A stretch of DNA of 64,000 nt from Juglans regia (GCF_001411555.2 NC_049911.1:36345340-36409339); one strand, 5' to 3'; shown: positions 10,451 through 22,969, counted from the first letter of the stretch. Notes: generated by a model not told the origin, from the sequence alone. Translations and numbers: made by a program.

Positions 10451-12600
10451 ATATTATCATCCCCTCCGTCCTCATGTCTTTTGTTCCAGAATCTCTCTCT
10501 CTCTAATATTATCTCTGCTCTTCTTCTTGACTTTGTGGGACTTCCAACTTCAAGAGCAGCTCATCAGGAAAATAAGGGATTGAATGGATGATGAAAAACA
10601 GTATCTCGTCGTCTTTTTTCTTTTTTTCAAATTCCACCAATAATTTTATGTGAAATTACATATATTATAGTTTTAATTGTTGTAAGCGTGACTTTTGATG
10701 GTATTTTTCCAACAAGGTACGGCTGTTTACCGTGCGGATCGGGCGGTAAACCTTGTTTATAGCACGGGACCATTCACGTTATGTAGGAGTAGTATGGTCC
10801 TCACAAACCCTCTTTTATCCTCCACCCTTTCCAGCTTCTTGGTTAGAACTATTATCATCTTTGTAGTGCCGTTCCCCTATTTAATTCCTGCGCATGCGTT
10901 TTTCACCCGATCGAGATTTGATTCTTATGGGGTTTTTTTCTCAACTGAACCAAGTCAGAGTTTGGTTGCTCGTTATCTCCTTTCAGATATATATATAAAT
11001 ATATATATATATATTATTGTTCATATGGGGTTTGAAACCCTATTGTTTTGGCACGAGTACAGAAGGGTTTTCTAGGTCTAAGTGATCTAGCCTAATCTTG
11101 TCACTTACATGCCTTACTAATAGGGCTTTGGAGATAATAACTAATCTCGATATGATCTTTGAGACAAGTTTTAGCATTTTTCATCATATATATGTTCTGA
11201 TTTGATGGGACGTGTTATGCGTAGAACAGATGTAAAACCTTTGGATTAGGTCATGTTAATGAGAATTTTACAGAAGAAGCCGTGTTGTTTCTATGAGGTT
11301 TTGCAGGCCGGCGAGGATATTTTTAGGATCCGTCAACTCAAATGTCATCAGGATCGAAATCTTTCTCCGAAGAAAACTTGTCAAACAGGTTTTGTCCCGG
11401 TGTGTTCCAAGAACCCTATTTTTTGTTTCACTTCATGCAGCATCATTTTCATGTATTTCTGGTACTGCCTTCTAATGGATCGTGTTTGGTTTGCGTCTTT
11501 TAAACAATAATTGTTTCTTCTTTATAATCTCTAGACTCGCACCTCGCAATTCCACAGAGAAATAGATGGCTTATTCTTGAACAAATCTTTATTTTCTGTA
11601 GTCGTTTGTGAGATCGTTTCCATGTGTGGTTAAATTTACTATATTGCATGCTAAATGGAATAAAAACTTCCCACCAAAAATTAATTGTAATAATAATTTT
11701 TCTTTGGGTTTTGTGTTTCCAAGATGCAACTGGATAATTTTCATCTGAGACTTTCTACAGCATTGAAACAAGATTTGTCTTAGCATTGATGGGAGTACAT
11801 CTTATAAGAACTGTCATTATATTCGACAATATTCTTATATGCGGTGTCTTTGGTAGGAGTATCTGAACTAAACTGCTATACTTTGGGGGAATGCCCACCT
11901 CCGACTTTGATTGGGGTCGGAGGTCAAACTTTGCTTTGACTCCGACTCCGATCGGAGTCGGAGTTCGACTCCGCTCAAAGTTTGGAGCTCGGAATAGAAG
12001 ATGGTCTTGCCCAATTGCCCTACTCATATTGGGCCTGAGCCCACAACCCAATATACAAGGCCCAATCTAAAATTCAGATTGGTGCACCCCTTTTTAAAAA
12101 TATTAAAAAAATCTAAAATACTATAAAAAAAATAAGTTAAAAAGTTAAAATTTAAATACAATGACTAAATCAAACTACAAATCACAAAAAATAAATTTAA
12201 ATTTACAGAACCAAAATATTAATAATATCATAGATTTCATTCAAATATGAAATAGCCACAATCCCCCGCATTATTCTTGATAGTCCATGCATTTGAGTCA
12301 ATGACTCAATAGTGATTTTCAATTTTTTTGCATAAAGTTTTATTGATAAGATGCATTATCTTTTCTTTAGTCATTTAACTATAGATTTCTAAACCATCAG
12401 CCAAGTGATATATAATATAAAATAGGACACATTATGAACTCATCTCCACCTCTAACTTTGAGATGGTATAACATCCATAATTTGAGTGAATAATCTGAAA
12501 CAATTAACAAACAACGGTCATTTAACATGTTATAAAAATAATCTACAAATTGGAAACAAATTGAAAAGGAAAAACATATTTTCCTAGTTGTGTTTGATTT
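10451..12600. other. 3' part of the MIR156 transcription unit and intergenic DNA
   Basis: The primary transcript probably continues for some hundreds of bases past the hairpin, but no terminator can be read. A (TA)n run sits near 10987-11014. Near 11897-11975 there are repeated, partly palindromic CTCCGACTCCGATCGGAG motifs. Short open frames show no domain. Confidence 0.4.
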
Positions 12601-12629
12601 TAAAAATAAATAAAATACAAAAAAATGAA

Positions 12630-12810
12630 TGTCCGCTTGAATGTGACTCGAGCAAAAGCTCGATCGAACAATCTAATCTGTGTGATGTCGCTTGAGTTAC
12701 ACTCGAGCAAAGGCTCGATTGAACAATCTGTGTGATGTTCGCTGAAGCCACACTCGAGCGAAGGCTCGATCGAACAAATCTGCGTGACGTTCGATCGAGC
12801 AAAACTAGAG
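12630..12810. repeat. Minisatellite of about three CTCGAGC-type units
   Basis: Three diverged units of roughly 55-60 bp share the core ACTCGAGCAAAGGCTCGAT followed by GAACAA and a TGTGATGT segment. Each core is partly self-complementary (CTCGAGC...GCTCGA), so it could form a small hairpin. No coding role is apparent. Confidence 0.6.
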
Positions 12811-13058
12811 CGAACATCACCTAGAACAAAAATACAAAAATACCTGATTTTTCCAAAACCTAAATCCCTCCATTCTTAAATTTAACAGCCTAAAAATCAA
12901 AATCATTGAAATGCAATTCACAAATCATTGAAATGAATAACAAATCATACACATTTCATAAAGGGAGGAGCTAGGAGGATTGTTTGATCCTTGAAATTTC
13001 ACAAATCACATTTCACTTTTTTACAATTTGAGGGGGGAACGACAAATCTATTGGAGAG

Positions 13059-13333
13059 TGCTAAAACAAGCTAAATGAATTTGCACAAAAAGTGTTTGAA
13101 TAAAGTTCTAGATGAACTTCCTCAAGAGAATTCTCTTTTCATTTCACAGAATCTGTTTTCCACACACATTACAATAAATCCAAGGTCAGTATATATAGAC
13201 ATTTCCGTAACAGATTTTGCAGAGTATTACCATACATCATTTGACACCTGGCTAGGCTAGTTTATTACAAGGAAATTCTTCTCAACTTATTCTAAAGGAC
13301 TCTTTGGAGGCACACACGTCTGCTGCCTTAATA
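13059..13333 (-). repeat. Copia 3' LTR
   Basis: This is the left copy in window coordinates, and the 3' LTR in element orientation. It reads TATTAAGG...TAGCA on the minus strand, so the canonical 5' TG is TA in both copies. A TATA-like run lies at 13189-13198. It matches 15896-16170 except at two positions. Confidence 0.9.
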
Positions 13334-13343
13334 TCCCCCCGCG
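13334..13343 (-). other. Copia polypurine tract
   Basis: The minus strand has a purine run (GCGGGGGGA) directly before the 3' LTR, at the position of the plus-strand primer in LTR retrotransposons. Confidence 0.7.
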
Positions 13344-13345
13344 AT

Positions 13346-15109
13346 TCAAGCGGTACTGCAGTAAGATCGAAGTTGTAAATACCGAGGCGTTGAGAGTGGT
13401 TTGGTGAGAATATCAGCTATCTGATCTTTGCTATACACGAACGACACTTGTAGAGATTTAGCCGCCACCCTTTCACGTACAAAATGATAGTCCAACTCAA
13501 CATGTTTGATCCGAGAGTGCATAACTGGATTCATGGACAGGTAGGTGGCTCCAAGGTTGTCACACCATAATGTAGGAGGAGAAGAAAGAAAGACACCAAG
13601 TTCTCCTAAAAGTGACTGCAACCAAAGAAGCTCACAAGCAGTATTAGCAACAGATTTGTACTCGGCTTCAGTAGAAGATCGAGCAACAGTGGGTTGTTTC
13701 TTGGATCCCCAAGAAATCAAGTGATTCCCAAAATAGACACAAAAACCACCTGTGGATCGGCGATCATCAGGGCATCCAGCCCAATCAGCATCAGAGAAGG
13801 CAGCTAGTTGATGAGAGGAAGTGGGGGAAAAATGCAAGCCTAGATACCGAGTGTTATTAAGATAGCGCAAAATGCGCTTGACAGCTGTCCAATGAGGAAG
13901 ACGAGGAGAGTGCATAAATTGGCACACATGATTCACAGCAAATGATATATCAGGACGAGTAAAAGCAAGATACTGTAGGCTGCCAACAACACTACGATAC
14001 CACTGAGGATCCTCAAAAGTGGAACCATCAAAAGCAGTCAATTTTTCTGAGGTGGACATAGGAGTTGAAACAGACTTAGAATTATGCATATTGGTTTTGT
14101 GTAACAAGTCAGAAATATATTTAGACTGAGATAAATAAAGACCAGAAGTGTGCCGAAACACTTCAATACCGAGGAAATAATGCAGAGGACTGAGATCCTT
14201 TACAGGAAATGAAGCTCGTAGAGCAGCAATAAAATCAGAAATAACAAGTGCACTGGATCCAGTCACAATAATATCATCAACATAAACAAGGATAAACAGA
14301 CAATCTAATTTAGTACGCATGATAAACAGTGATGAATCAGAGGAAGAACTACGAAATCCTAAAGACAACAGTTTATCACTAAGCTTTGCGAACCAGGCTC
14401 TAGGAGCCTGTTTCAGACCATAAATTGATTTCTGTAACTTACAGACGTGCTGAGGAAAATCGCGATGCACAAACCCAGGTGGCTGTTTCATGTACACGTC
14501 CTCTTCAAGGTCACCGGGAAGGAATGCATTCTGTATATCCAGTTGATGAAGTGCCCAGTTAGATGAAATAGCCAGAGAAAGAAGGAGCCGAATAGTCATA
14601 GGTTTTACAACCGGACTAAATGTCTCGGTGTAGTCAAGACCTGGTTGCTGATGAAACCCCTGAGCCACAAGCCTAGCTTTGCGACGCTCAAGTGTTCCAT
14701 CTGCATGCCTTTTAGTCTTTAAAACCCATTTGGACCCGAGAAGATTATAAGCCGAAGAGGGAGAAACAAGTTTCCAAGTTTGATTGTGGAGGAGAGCGTC
14801 GAACTCAATGGCCATGGCAGTACGCCATTCAAGATGTTTGGAAGCTTCGGAGAAAGATGAAGGTTCTTCAGGGACAGATGATGATGAAGAAACAGAGGTA
14901 AGAGAAGCCGTGGGTTTGGAAGGAGGCCAGGAAATAGTCCCATCTGTTCGATGAAGAGGACGGAGATTATTTGTTTGGGACCTCGTGACCATGGAGTGTT
15001 GGTGAGGTGCAGAAATATTGAGGTGTTTGTTGAGGTGGACGTGGAGCAGGAAGAATTCCTCTGCCAAAACCACGACCTCGTCCTCGTCCCCCTCGGAAAT
15101 TGTTCCCAC
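13346..15109 (-). CDS. Copia reverse transcriptase and RNase H (no protease or integrase)
   Basis: A 587-codon open frame. A linker with MVTRSQTNN (about residues 40-48) is followed by the RT domain: WKLVSPSSAYNLLGSKWVLK, KARLVAQGF, LDIQNAFLPGDLEEDVYMKQ, IYGLKQAPRAWF and the catalytic YVDDIIVTG. RNase H follows, with FSDADWAGCPDDRRSTGG, SSTEAEYKS and LWCDNLGA, ending at DILTKPLS. The frame is intact to its stop, just before the polypurine tract. It is offset from gag, so without a frameshift no fusion protein forms. The start codon is uncertain; the first residues may be sequence brought in by the deletion. Confidence 0.85.
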   Translation of the reverse strand: MGTISEGDEDEVVVLAEEFFLLHVHLNKHLNISAPHQHSMVTRSQTNNLRPLHRTDGTISWPPSKPTASLTSVSSSSSVPEEPSSFSEASKHLEWRTAMAIEFDALLHNQTWKLVSPSSAYNLLGSKWVLKTKRHADGTLERRKARLVAQGFHQQPGLDYTETFSPVVKPMTIRLLLSLAISSNWALHQLDIQNAFLPGDLEEDVYMKQPPGFVHRDFPQHVCKLQKSIYGLKQAPRAWFAKLSDKLLSLGFRSSSSDSSLFIMRTKLDCLFILVYVDDIIVTGSSALVISDFIAALRASFPVKDLSPLHYFLGIEVFRHTSGLYLSQSKYISDLLHKTNMHNSKSVSTPMSTSEKLTAFDGSTFEDPQWYRSVVGSLQYLAFTRPDISFAVNHVCQFMHSPRLPHWTAVKRILRYLNNTRYLGLHFSPTSSHQLAAFSDADWAGCPDDRRSTGGFCVYFGNHLISWGSKKQPTVARSSTEAEYKSVANTACELLWLQSLLGELGVFLSSPPTLWCDNLGATYLSMNPVMHSRIKHVELDYHFVRERVAAKSLQVSFVYSKDQIADILTKPLSTPRYLQLRSYCSTA

Positions 15110-15809
15110 AACCTCGCCAATAATTATTATTGGGACTTTTAATTTTAGTGGTATTATGAGCAGCTATGGTGGTGCCAGAAAGCAGAGACTGAGTTTGATG
15201 GGAGAGCCTAGACTCATGGTTCAAAAGATAGCTAAAGAGCTGGCGGGGAGATAAAGCATCTGGGCGAGTGGTCAAGGAGGTGACTAGACTTTCATAGTCA
15301 GTACCCAGTCCTACTAGAAGATAAATCGCAAGTTCAGAATCATCTAGAGGACGACCAGCAGCACTTAAAGTGGAAGCAAGAGACCTTGCTTTATTGTAAT
15401 AATATGTGATAGACTCGGCACCTTTCTTTAGAGGAGCTAGCTGATACTTGGTATGGATGAGATGTGCTGAAGACTTGGCAGCAGACAGATTTTGTAACGT
15501 CGTCCAAACCTCACAGGAGGTAGAACAGTCCAAAACTTTTGCCAAGACCGAATCAGACAAAGACGAATTTATGGTGGACACTATCAATTTATCCTGTAAA
15601 TGCCACTGAAGATGAGCCGGATTGGATTTATCATCAAGCAGAGCAGGAGGCCGAGGGAAGGAACCATCAACATATCGAAAAAGTTGATGCCCTTCAAGGT
15701 AAGGAACAATTTGAGCTTTCCATAAAAGAAAGTTATCAATTGTAAGCTTGATGTTGATGTAATTAGATGCATTGGTGAGAGGATTGAGAGTCTTGTTTGA
15801 GGAAGACAT
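14967..15809 (-). CDS. Copia gag (truncated at its C-terminus)
   Basis: A 280-codon frame begins MSSSNKTLNPLTNASNYINI. It carries the Copia gag (UBN2-like) pattern: LLWKAQIVPYLEGHQLFRYV near residues 28-47, a central region with TKYQLAPLKKGAESITYYYNK, and a Gly/Arg-rich tail near residues 235-250. Gag forms the particle that packages element RNA. The zinc knuckle normally following the Gly/Arg tail is missing, and the frame runs into the RT-encoding segment out of phase before stopping. The deletion junction therefore lies within about 14967-15060. Confidence 0.8.
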   Translation of the reverse strand: MSSSNKTLNPLTNASNYINIKLTIDNFLLWKAQIVPYLEGHQLFRYVDGSFPRPPALLDDKSNPAHLQWHLQDKLIVSTINSSLSDSVLAKVLDCSTSCEVWTTLQNLSAAKSSAHLIHTKYQLAPLKKGAESITYYYNKARSLASTLSAAGRPLDDSELAIYLLVGLGTDYESLVTSLTTRPDALSPRQLFSYLLNHESRLSHQTQSLLSGTTIAAHNTTKIKSPNNNYWRGCGNNFRGGRGRGRGFGRGILPAPRPPQQTPQYFCTSPTLHGHEVPNK

Positions 15810-15880
15810 GAGTAATGAAAGAGAGAAAGAAAAAAAAAATTTGAGAAAGAGTAAAGAAAATTAGGACGTGAGTCCGTTTT

Positions 15881-15895
15881 GGCTCTTTGATACCA
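15881..15895 (-). other. Copia primer binding site
   Basis: Immediately inside the 5' LTR the minus strand reads TGGTATCAAAGAGCC. It resembles the initiator-tRNA-Met complement (TGGTATCAGAGCC) with two extra bases, so priming by tRNA-Met is likely but not certain. Confidence 0.65.
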
Positions 15896-16170
15896 TGCTA
15901 AAACAAGCTAAATGAATTTGCACAGAAAGTGTTTGAATAAAGTTCTAGATGAACTTCCTCAAGAGAATTCTCTTTTCATTTCACAGAATCTGTTTTCCAC
16001 ACACATTACAATAAATCCAAGGTCAGTATATATAGACCTTTCCGTAACAGATTTTGCAGAGTATTACCATACATCATTTGACACCTGGCTAGGCTAGTTT
16101 ATTACAAGGAAATTCTTCTCAACTTATTCTAAAGGACTCTTTGGAGGCACACACGTCTGCTGCCTTAATA
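15896..16170 (-). repeat. Copia 5' LTR
   Basis: This is the right copy in window coordinates, and the 5' LTR in element orientation. It is directly adjacent to the primer site. A TATA-like run (16026-16035) would be the element's own promoter, directing transcription leftwards. Confidence 0.9.
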
Positions 16171-16175
16171 GAGAG

Positions 16176-19064
16176 GAACATTAAATCATTCTTACAATTT
16201 GTGATGAACTCCGGAAGGTGGCTCACGGGGCCTCAGTTGACGGCAGACGGTGGGGGAGATGAACTTAGGACAACAAGAATGAAAGTAGAAGCACCTGTAA
16301 ATCCAACAGACTACAGATGATGGTTAAAGTACTAATGAATACAAATCAACAACAACAAAACAAGAAGATGGTAGAAACATGCAGAAAATACTAACTGAAA
16401 ATATAAGACTTTAAACCAAAGGCCATCGGCCCTTCTTGAGAGATATTGTGGATATGCTCGAGTCTTTGATTGGAACCAATATTTTATACACCAATGGATG
16501 AATTCTGGTTGACAGGAGAAGAATACCAGAAAAAATAAACAAAGTAAAAACAGATGTATTCCTCTTCAAGTCCTAAAGATTTTCATATTTTTCATTAAAA
16601 GCTTTGGCTTTCTCTTGGAACTTGACAACATAATGAACATAGTTTTCAGCATGATGGTAATGCATTAACGTAATAAACAAATTATGAAGCTTCGTGCGTA
16701 GCCCCCTTATGAAGAGGGGTCTCTTGTGACGGTCGGGGTTTGGGATCAGTCAATCGGGGGCAGCACTGGTTTGGAGAAAACAAAATGTGTAAATGGGAAT
16801 AGAGCTGGGCACGGGCACGGAAGCAAATGAATAAAAAAAAGAATCGAAATGTCACAGTGGAGTGTACACGTCAAGCACGACTCAAAAACTATGTCTAACA
16901 ACGGTGGCCCTAGCATTTTCCATAAGATTATGTTGGAATTGCATAAATAGGAAAAATCAATGATTACGAGACGATCTATTTTTATGTAGCTAGAATCAAG
17001 AGGTTGTAGATAAGAGAGTAGTATTTCGTGTGTTTTTTTAATAGACACCCATGAATATGAGAGTTGTTAATACTTGAATCGATAAGATCATGAAATGACA
17101 CACACAGAGAAATTAGGTGTGGAAGGAGTGATCTACCTCTGTAGATGGATGAAATTATGATCAGATTCTAATTTGTGAGGGGTTTGTCTTCAAAACTCTA
17201 GCTTGCGCGTGAAAAAGCCCAATAGTTTAGGCCTCGTTTAGATAGTGAGTAGTAGAGAAAAAGTTAAATAGAACTATTACAAAGTTAAAATATCTTGAAA
17301 ATATATATTTTTAATATTATTTTTGTTTTGAAATTTGAAAAAATGGATTTTTTTTTTTTTTAATTTTGTTTGAAAGTTTGGCCATAATAGTTCAGGCCTT
17401 AATCGTTCATTCATACTTATAGATTGAATCTAAGGCTGCCTATACATATGATTCTGGATATTCTAAAACAAATCAGACCATGCATAGAATCTAGTACTTG
17501 ATGGATCTCATCATTTTAGATTGACCAATAGGGGCTTACAATAGGAATGACATGCATCCCAATTTAGTGCCATGACAAAAGTAGAAAACAGAAGAATGTG
17601 TCCATTTGGTTATTATGCTTATTCACAAACACAAAAGTTCCTGAATTTAAATATTGTTGCAAGTTTTGTGCATGTGTGCGCAGTGTGTGGTCTCACTATT
17701 ATGAAATGATCTTGATATCTGATACCGCGTGATTGAAATACTAGGTTTTTTCAGATGATAAATTGTGTTTTCACCTTTTTTGTTTGTGTATATATACATG
17801 CACATGTGCGCATTTATTAGTTCAAACAAATGTGGAGTCTTATAAATGAAGAGATCTCTTGCTGAAATTAGTGTATACATTTTTTAAAGGTAGAAACTTG
17901 GAAGTGAAATGGATATAATCAAAACTTAGGAATTTTTATATAACTTGTGCGCAGAAAGTAGTCCATACAAGGAGGTGCACTTTGAGTAATTTAATTAAAA
18001 ATTGGCCCCTTAATGCACGGTTGTGTTGTGCAGTGTCAATGGTATATTTGCCAATAAAGGCATATTCCCCACTTTAGTTTTGTATTATGGATAGCGTGTA
18101 TATGTGATTATTTTTTGTATTCATAAATGAAGTGGTACAGCTCAAGTTTAATTGAACTCTTTGAAAAGGTGTAGTTTCTTGCAACTTTTATTTTAAATGA
18201 TCAATAAGTTTTCATTAAAATACAAAGTAGATTAATACTATTAATGGAGGGGGTGGGGAGCACCAATACTTACTTGCAATTGTTGAAGCACTGATGACAG
18301 CTTGCTTATTGTGCAGTTCATGAAAAGGAAAAGTGGAATCTTTTCTCTGTTTGTTTGTTTATCCTTATAGTGTCATTACAAAGGACGTTAATCATGCCTT
18401 ACTTTTGTTTATTTTAATTTGATTTTCTTCTTTTGGCGATAATAGCACATTTTGATGTTTTTATATATGATGAATGTAGGATTCTGATCTGGTAAGGTAA
18501 ACGATATATAGTGCAAACGTTATCGAGAATGTTATGACATTTGAACTATAAATTCTGGATTCTATATTCCATGGAAAACATATCCATGCAAGAAAAAGAT
18601 CCCAACAAGTAAGTTTTAATCAATGTCAGTGCTTTCTCCTAGATCCAAAAATTTCTTCTACTTGGTTTTTGTAATTTCGAAAATCAGAAATTCTAGTACT
18701 ATTCTTATTTCCTAGTTGAGAATTTGATAGTACGTTTCCAACATCTAAGAGTGAAAAGGTTGGGGCATTTATTGGCAGGAGGAATCTACAAAGATGATCT
18801 TCATACCACCTTTTCATGAGTATAATTGGATTTCACAGGGGAAGACCGTATGTACCTTGAAGTGTAGATCATAGAACCCCAATTGATCATGTAAGAAAGG
18901 GGTACCCATAGTGGGCATCCCTTCACCTTCTCTTAAGGGTTATGAAGTGGCTTAAGAGTCACTTCATGAGGCTTGATGGATGACCCTTAATGGCCAACTA
19001 GGGGGTTGCACTAGAGTGGCTAATTACATAGCGCCTCCCCTCTTTGGACAGACTCTTGGATCAA

Positions 19065-19116
<52 letters not shown>

Positions 19117-22059
19117 ATTAGTTATCTCTAGTCACGACACTTAGGCTATGGAACATGTGAGCGGTGTTCTGGTATTACCACGTAGCACACTCCACCATTG
19201 ATACAAAATATTGTGGACAAACGACGACGCTAGAGAATCCGTGGAATACCGCACTAGATCTACGATTTACCAACGAGGTAATATCACTTCCACTACGTAT
19301 ACAAATCTACGATTGGGGGCGGCTTTGCTTTCATTAAGAAGTATGACTACAGCTTGCAAGGCAGAAGTAATTACATCTATAGCAATAGGTACTATTGATT
19401 GTGTTTTGTATTGCATCATGAAACATTTATATACTCTTTAAGTATATGACAATACAATTTGGTGATGGCATGCAGTTGGTTCATGAGATCGAAGCTTTTT
19501 ACTAGATCAGTACTACTCTTGTGTGCCTAATTTATGGTTAAGGGCGACATGACATCGTGGCTTTTGCTTCAATATAACTCGTATGAACGAAACTAGAAGT
19601 AATACCTATCATACATTCTATTTGGCATTGCTAATTAATGCTTGTTCTTGATTCATAACAATTTTATATTTTCCCCTCTTTTCTATTGTAATGATCACAG
19701 CTTTTGAGAAAAACCTGCATGCAATGAGCGACAAATACCTGGATGAGGGTAGCATGCATGTCATGTGCGGATCGAGGTGTTTAATTGATGGTTTGAGGTA
19801 AGAGTTCTGATTCAGGAATATTAATATATATAAAGGGGCCCGAGATTTTATTTTTTGCTACATGTCATGTAATGCTATATATATAATATTGTTTTCATGG
19901 ATTTTATATAATAATGTCGATCGGCCAGTCTCGATCAGTTTCCACATATATGCATGGGTCCTAACCGGGGCAGGCCGGCAACTCATCCTCGTTCAGGTAA
20001 CGAGAGAAAGCACATGAATAAGGGTTTGGAAGACAATGGATCGAATTTCTTTTAATTTCTAAGCGCAAGAAGATATTTTTGCTTGTGATGGTATTTAATT
20101 TATTGCGTTCATGATTGTTATTCGTGTGAATTGCCTTGTAGGAAGAAACAAGCGGCATGGTGCATGGTTAATGTCTTTCTGTTTATGAAAAAGCGGCGGG
20201 CAGGAAATTATGTGAAAATTGTTGTAAATGCATACATACATAAACTTGGTGGGTAATCATATTGCATGTTTATTCTCATGTGCCTATAAAAGTATATGGT
20301 TAGAAAAGGTTGTACGTGTCGAGTACTACCATTTGCAACAACCAAGAAATTCGAGGTAAATGATGTTGAGATTTTTAAAAGCTAGTTTTATGTATCACAA
20401 TCTTTAAATTTTCTTGTTACTTCTTTTTAATTTTACAATACAATTTCAGCAGTGAAGTACTTTAGCTAATTGCTGTATTTTTATTTTTATTTTTATATAT
20501 TTGACAAGGTATTTAGGTAACATTTCTCTACATTAGTAAGTTACTCTGTGTGATATTGTATGGAGTTGAATTGTATCATATAAATGCAATGAATATTCTT
20601 GTTTTCTAAAGGTTAGTTTGATTTTTAATACTACTTTTTCATTAAATTGCTTATTATATTTGTAGTAAATCATATTAAATCATACAAAACTCGAATTTAT
20701 TGTCCTCGATGATTTTGGTAATAATTATTTATCATAAATTCTTGATGATGACATTCATCTTAATTCAATGAATCTCGAAAATACTATTAGGCGAGAAATG
20801 AAGCAACCAATCAGGATCTTAATAAAGCAATAATTTTTCTTTGCCTGCCATCTTCTGTATGAAGAATTAAAAATTGATTACATCCCAATAAATTATATAT
20901 TAATTGTATGGGATTGTTTAAGGTAGATGTGTCAGCATCACAAGATTGTAATCCTTTTAAAATTTCATTCTGATTAGATATACCTGAAGTTGCAAAATTT
21001 CAAGATTATTGGTGAATACAATTTTGCACTTTTTAAAATTAGTTCACAATTCAAATTGTGTGGAGAAAGTCACTGATGTATATGACCATAGCAATTAATT
21101 TTCATTTTTTATTATGTAATCATATTATATTTAGAGTTATTAGTTAAACTTAATTTTGTACATACATATTTTTTTTATAAAGAGATGAGTTTATTAATGA
21201 TGCATTGTCAATTCTAAATAATTGGTGAAAACTTGATTAGCTCTCTCTTTTGGGTTATATTATATAACAATGAGAAAAATCAAATCAAATCAAATGTTGT
21301 AGTGCACGTGCTCTAATGCAAAGATAAGATCTTTATGCCTTACATGATCATCTTGGGCATACGGAATCAATCATTTTTACAAAACAATCCATGAGGAGGA
21401 CCTATACATTCACCATGTGCTCAAACTATACTGGATTAAGGAGTTCGGTACCCAACTTGATATATTAATCAGTATACGTTTACAGTGATTTTAGTTTTAT
21501 TGTCATTGTCCATTCGTCCTTGCATAATGATGGGGGCATAGGAAATTCTTTCTAATCATATACTTCAGCAAATTCGAGTTCGCGATATCTTTTAAACACC
21601 AGTCCACTCTTACGGAGTCAAAAAGATTGGCTGTATAAGATAATGTATTCTTTCCAATGGGAAAAGGGACAAAAATGAGGTGACTGCTGCACTTTAAAGG
21701 TGATTTAGCAAACAAGCAAAATGAATTATAAAAATAAATAAAAATGATTAGTTCCAATATTCTACGAAGTACGTCAATCTTATGATAAAAATCGCAGCTG
21801 CCACTAGTACTACTTTAAAAGAGACAACTTTAGGCGGGGATGGAGGGTAGAAGTTGGCATGGCCGCAGCACCGCAGAATCTTTTGTTAGGGCAGACTTTG
21901 AAAATCTTCCGAACTACAAAGGAGACTTTTACACAAAACTATCGACAAAAGAAGATTTCTGCTACAATATTATAAAATAAATTTCCTTCTGCTGAATCAA
22001 AACAAGGTAAACTCCTCGCAGCTAAATTTGCTGGATCATATGCTTAGTGGAGAGAGTTA
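16176..22059. other. Intergenic region between the Copia element and TAF5
   Basis: No gene could be supported; all open frames are short and domain-free. It holds a long (CT)n microsatellite (19069-19113), a MITE-like segment at about 17229-17396 and AT-rich DNA. The stretch just left of 22060 should contain the TAF5 3' untranslated region. Confidence 0.4.
19069..19113. repeat. (CT)n microsatellite, about 22 units
   Basis: An uninterrupted CT dinucleotide run in intergenic DNA with unique flanks. Confidence 0.95.
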
Positions 22060-22933
22060 TTACTCTAAGCTTCTTGAGAGGGCCCCAGCTGCAAATAGGA
22101 GATTCCTTCGAGAAAACTGTTTCCAAAACAATAACATCGTATGATTATTAGAATGAGTAGCAACAGCAACCTTTGAGAGGCAAAAACTAAATGTGAACTA
22201 CTAGTCAATTTACCCGCAATGAGTAGACAGGGGTAGACTTAGTCGGAAGAGTTTTCAAGGATCTTAGCCTGTTGGTACTTCCACCTTTGCTGATGAAAAG
22301 TCAACATACATGTCACTCTCTACCCAAAATTATTTCTAAGGATGCAATAACATTTAACAGTCTTCATCATCAATAGTCTGTTTGGGTGTACTTACTTTTC
22401 TTCAGTCCTTGGCACCTTTGTACTTGTAGTCACGTCCCACAATTTCACAGTGCAATCAGCAGACCCAGATGCCAGCAGTGAACCTTCACAACTGACACAT
22501 ACAAGATGGTTGGATAAGTGAGAATAATAAAAAAACAACTCAAAAGTATTCCGCATATGTAGGAGCTAGGAAAGGGCATCCACCTGAAAGCCAGCGTCCA
22601 CACACATGAGGTGTGACCCATCAAAGGAGTAACACAGCGACCACTTGAGAGGTCCCACATCATGATTGCGCCATCTTCATCACCAGAAGCCATATACCGA
22701 CCATCAGGTGACATTGCCAATGACAAAACCATACTCCTGTGACCAATGAAAATGCGGACACACTCCCCACTTTGTACATCCCACAGTCGAACTGTTTTAT
22801 CACTAGAACCAGTGACAATATAGTTGCAATTGGCATGCCATTGCACACACTGAAATAAAGATGTCTAACCCATCAGATACAGTACAGCGAACAAAGATTG
22901 AGATCCAGTGGACAATATTTAGTCAACAGGTTA

Positions 22934-22969
<36 letters not shown>

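Larger units (their letters stand above)
13059..16170 (-). mobile_element. Ty1/Copia LTR retrotransposon, internally deleted, recent
   Basis: Two 275-bp LTRs (13059-13333 and 15896-16170) differ at only two positions that I see and are flanked by a 5-bp duplication GAGAG (13054-13058, 16171-16175). On the minus strand the order is 5' LTR (15896-16170), primer site (15881-15895), gag (15809-14967), RT plus RNase H (15109-13346), polypurine tract (13334-13343) and 3' LTR. The internal region is about 2.56 kb, well short of a complete Copia; protease and integrase core are absent. The high LTR identity points to a recent insertion, either by a deletion derivative mobilised in trans or by an element deleted afterwards. 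Confidence 0.92.

Noticed and set aside
14719..15120. 133-codon ORF overlapping the Copia RT
   Set aside because: Alternative frame of the RT segment with no recognisable protein.
22445..22846. Reading TAF5 exon 16 as a separate 133-aa WD40 protein
   Set aside because: The tail after residue about 88 is intron read-through; the GT donor at 22583 joins in phase to the next WD40 exon.
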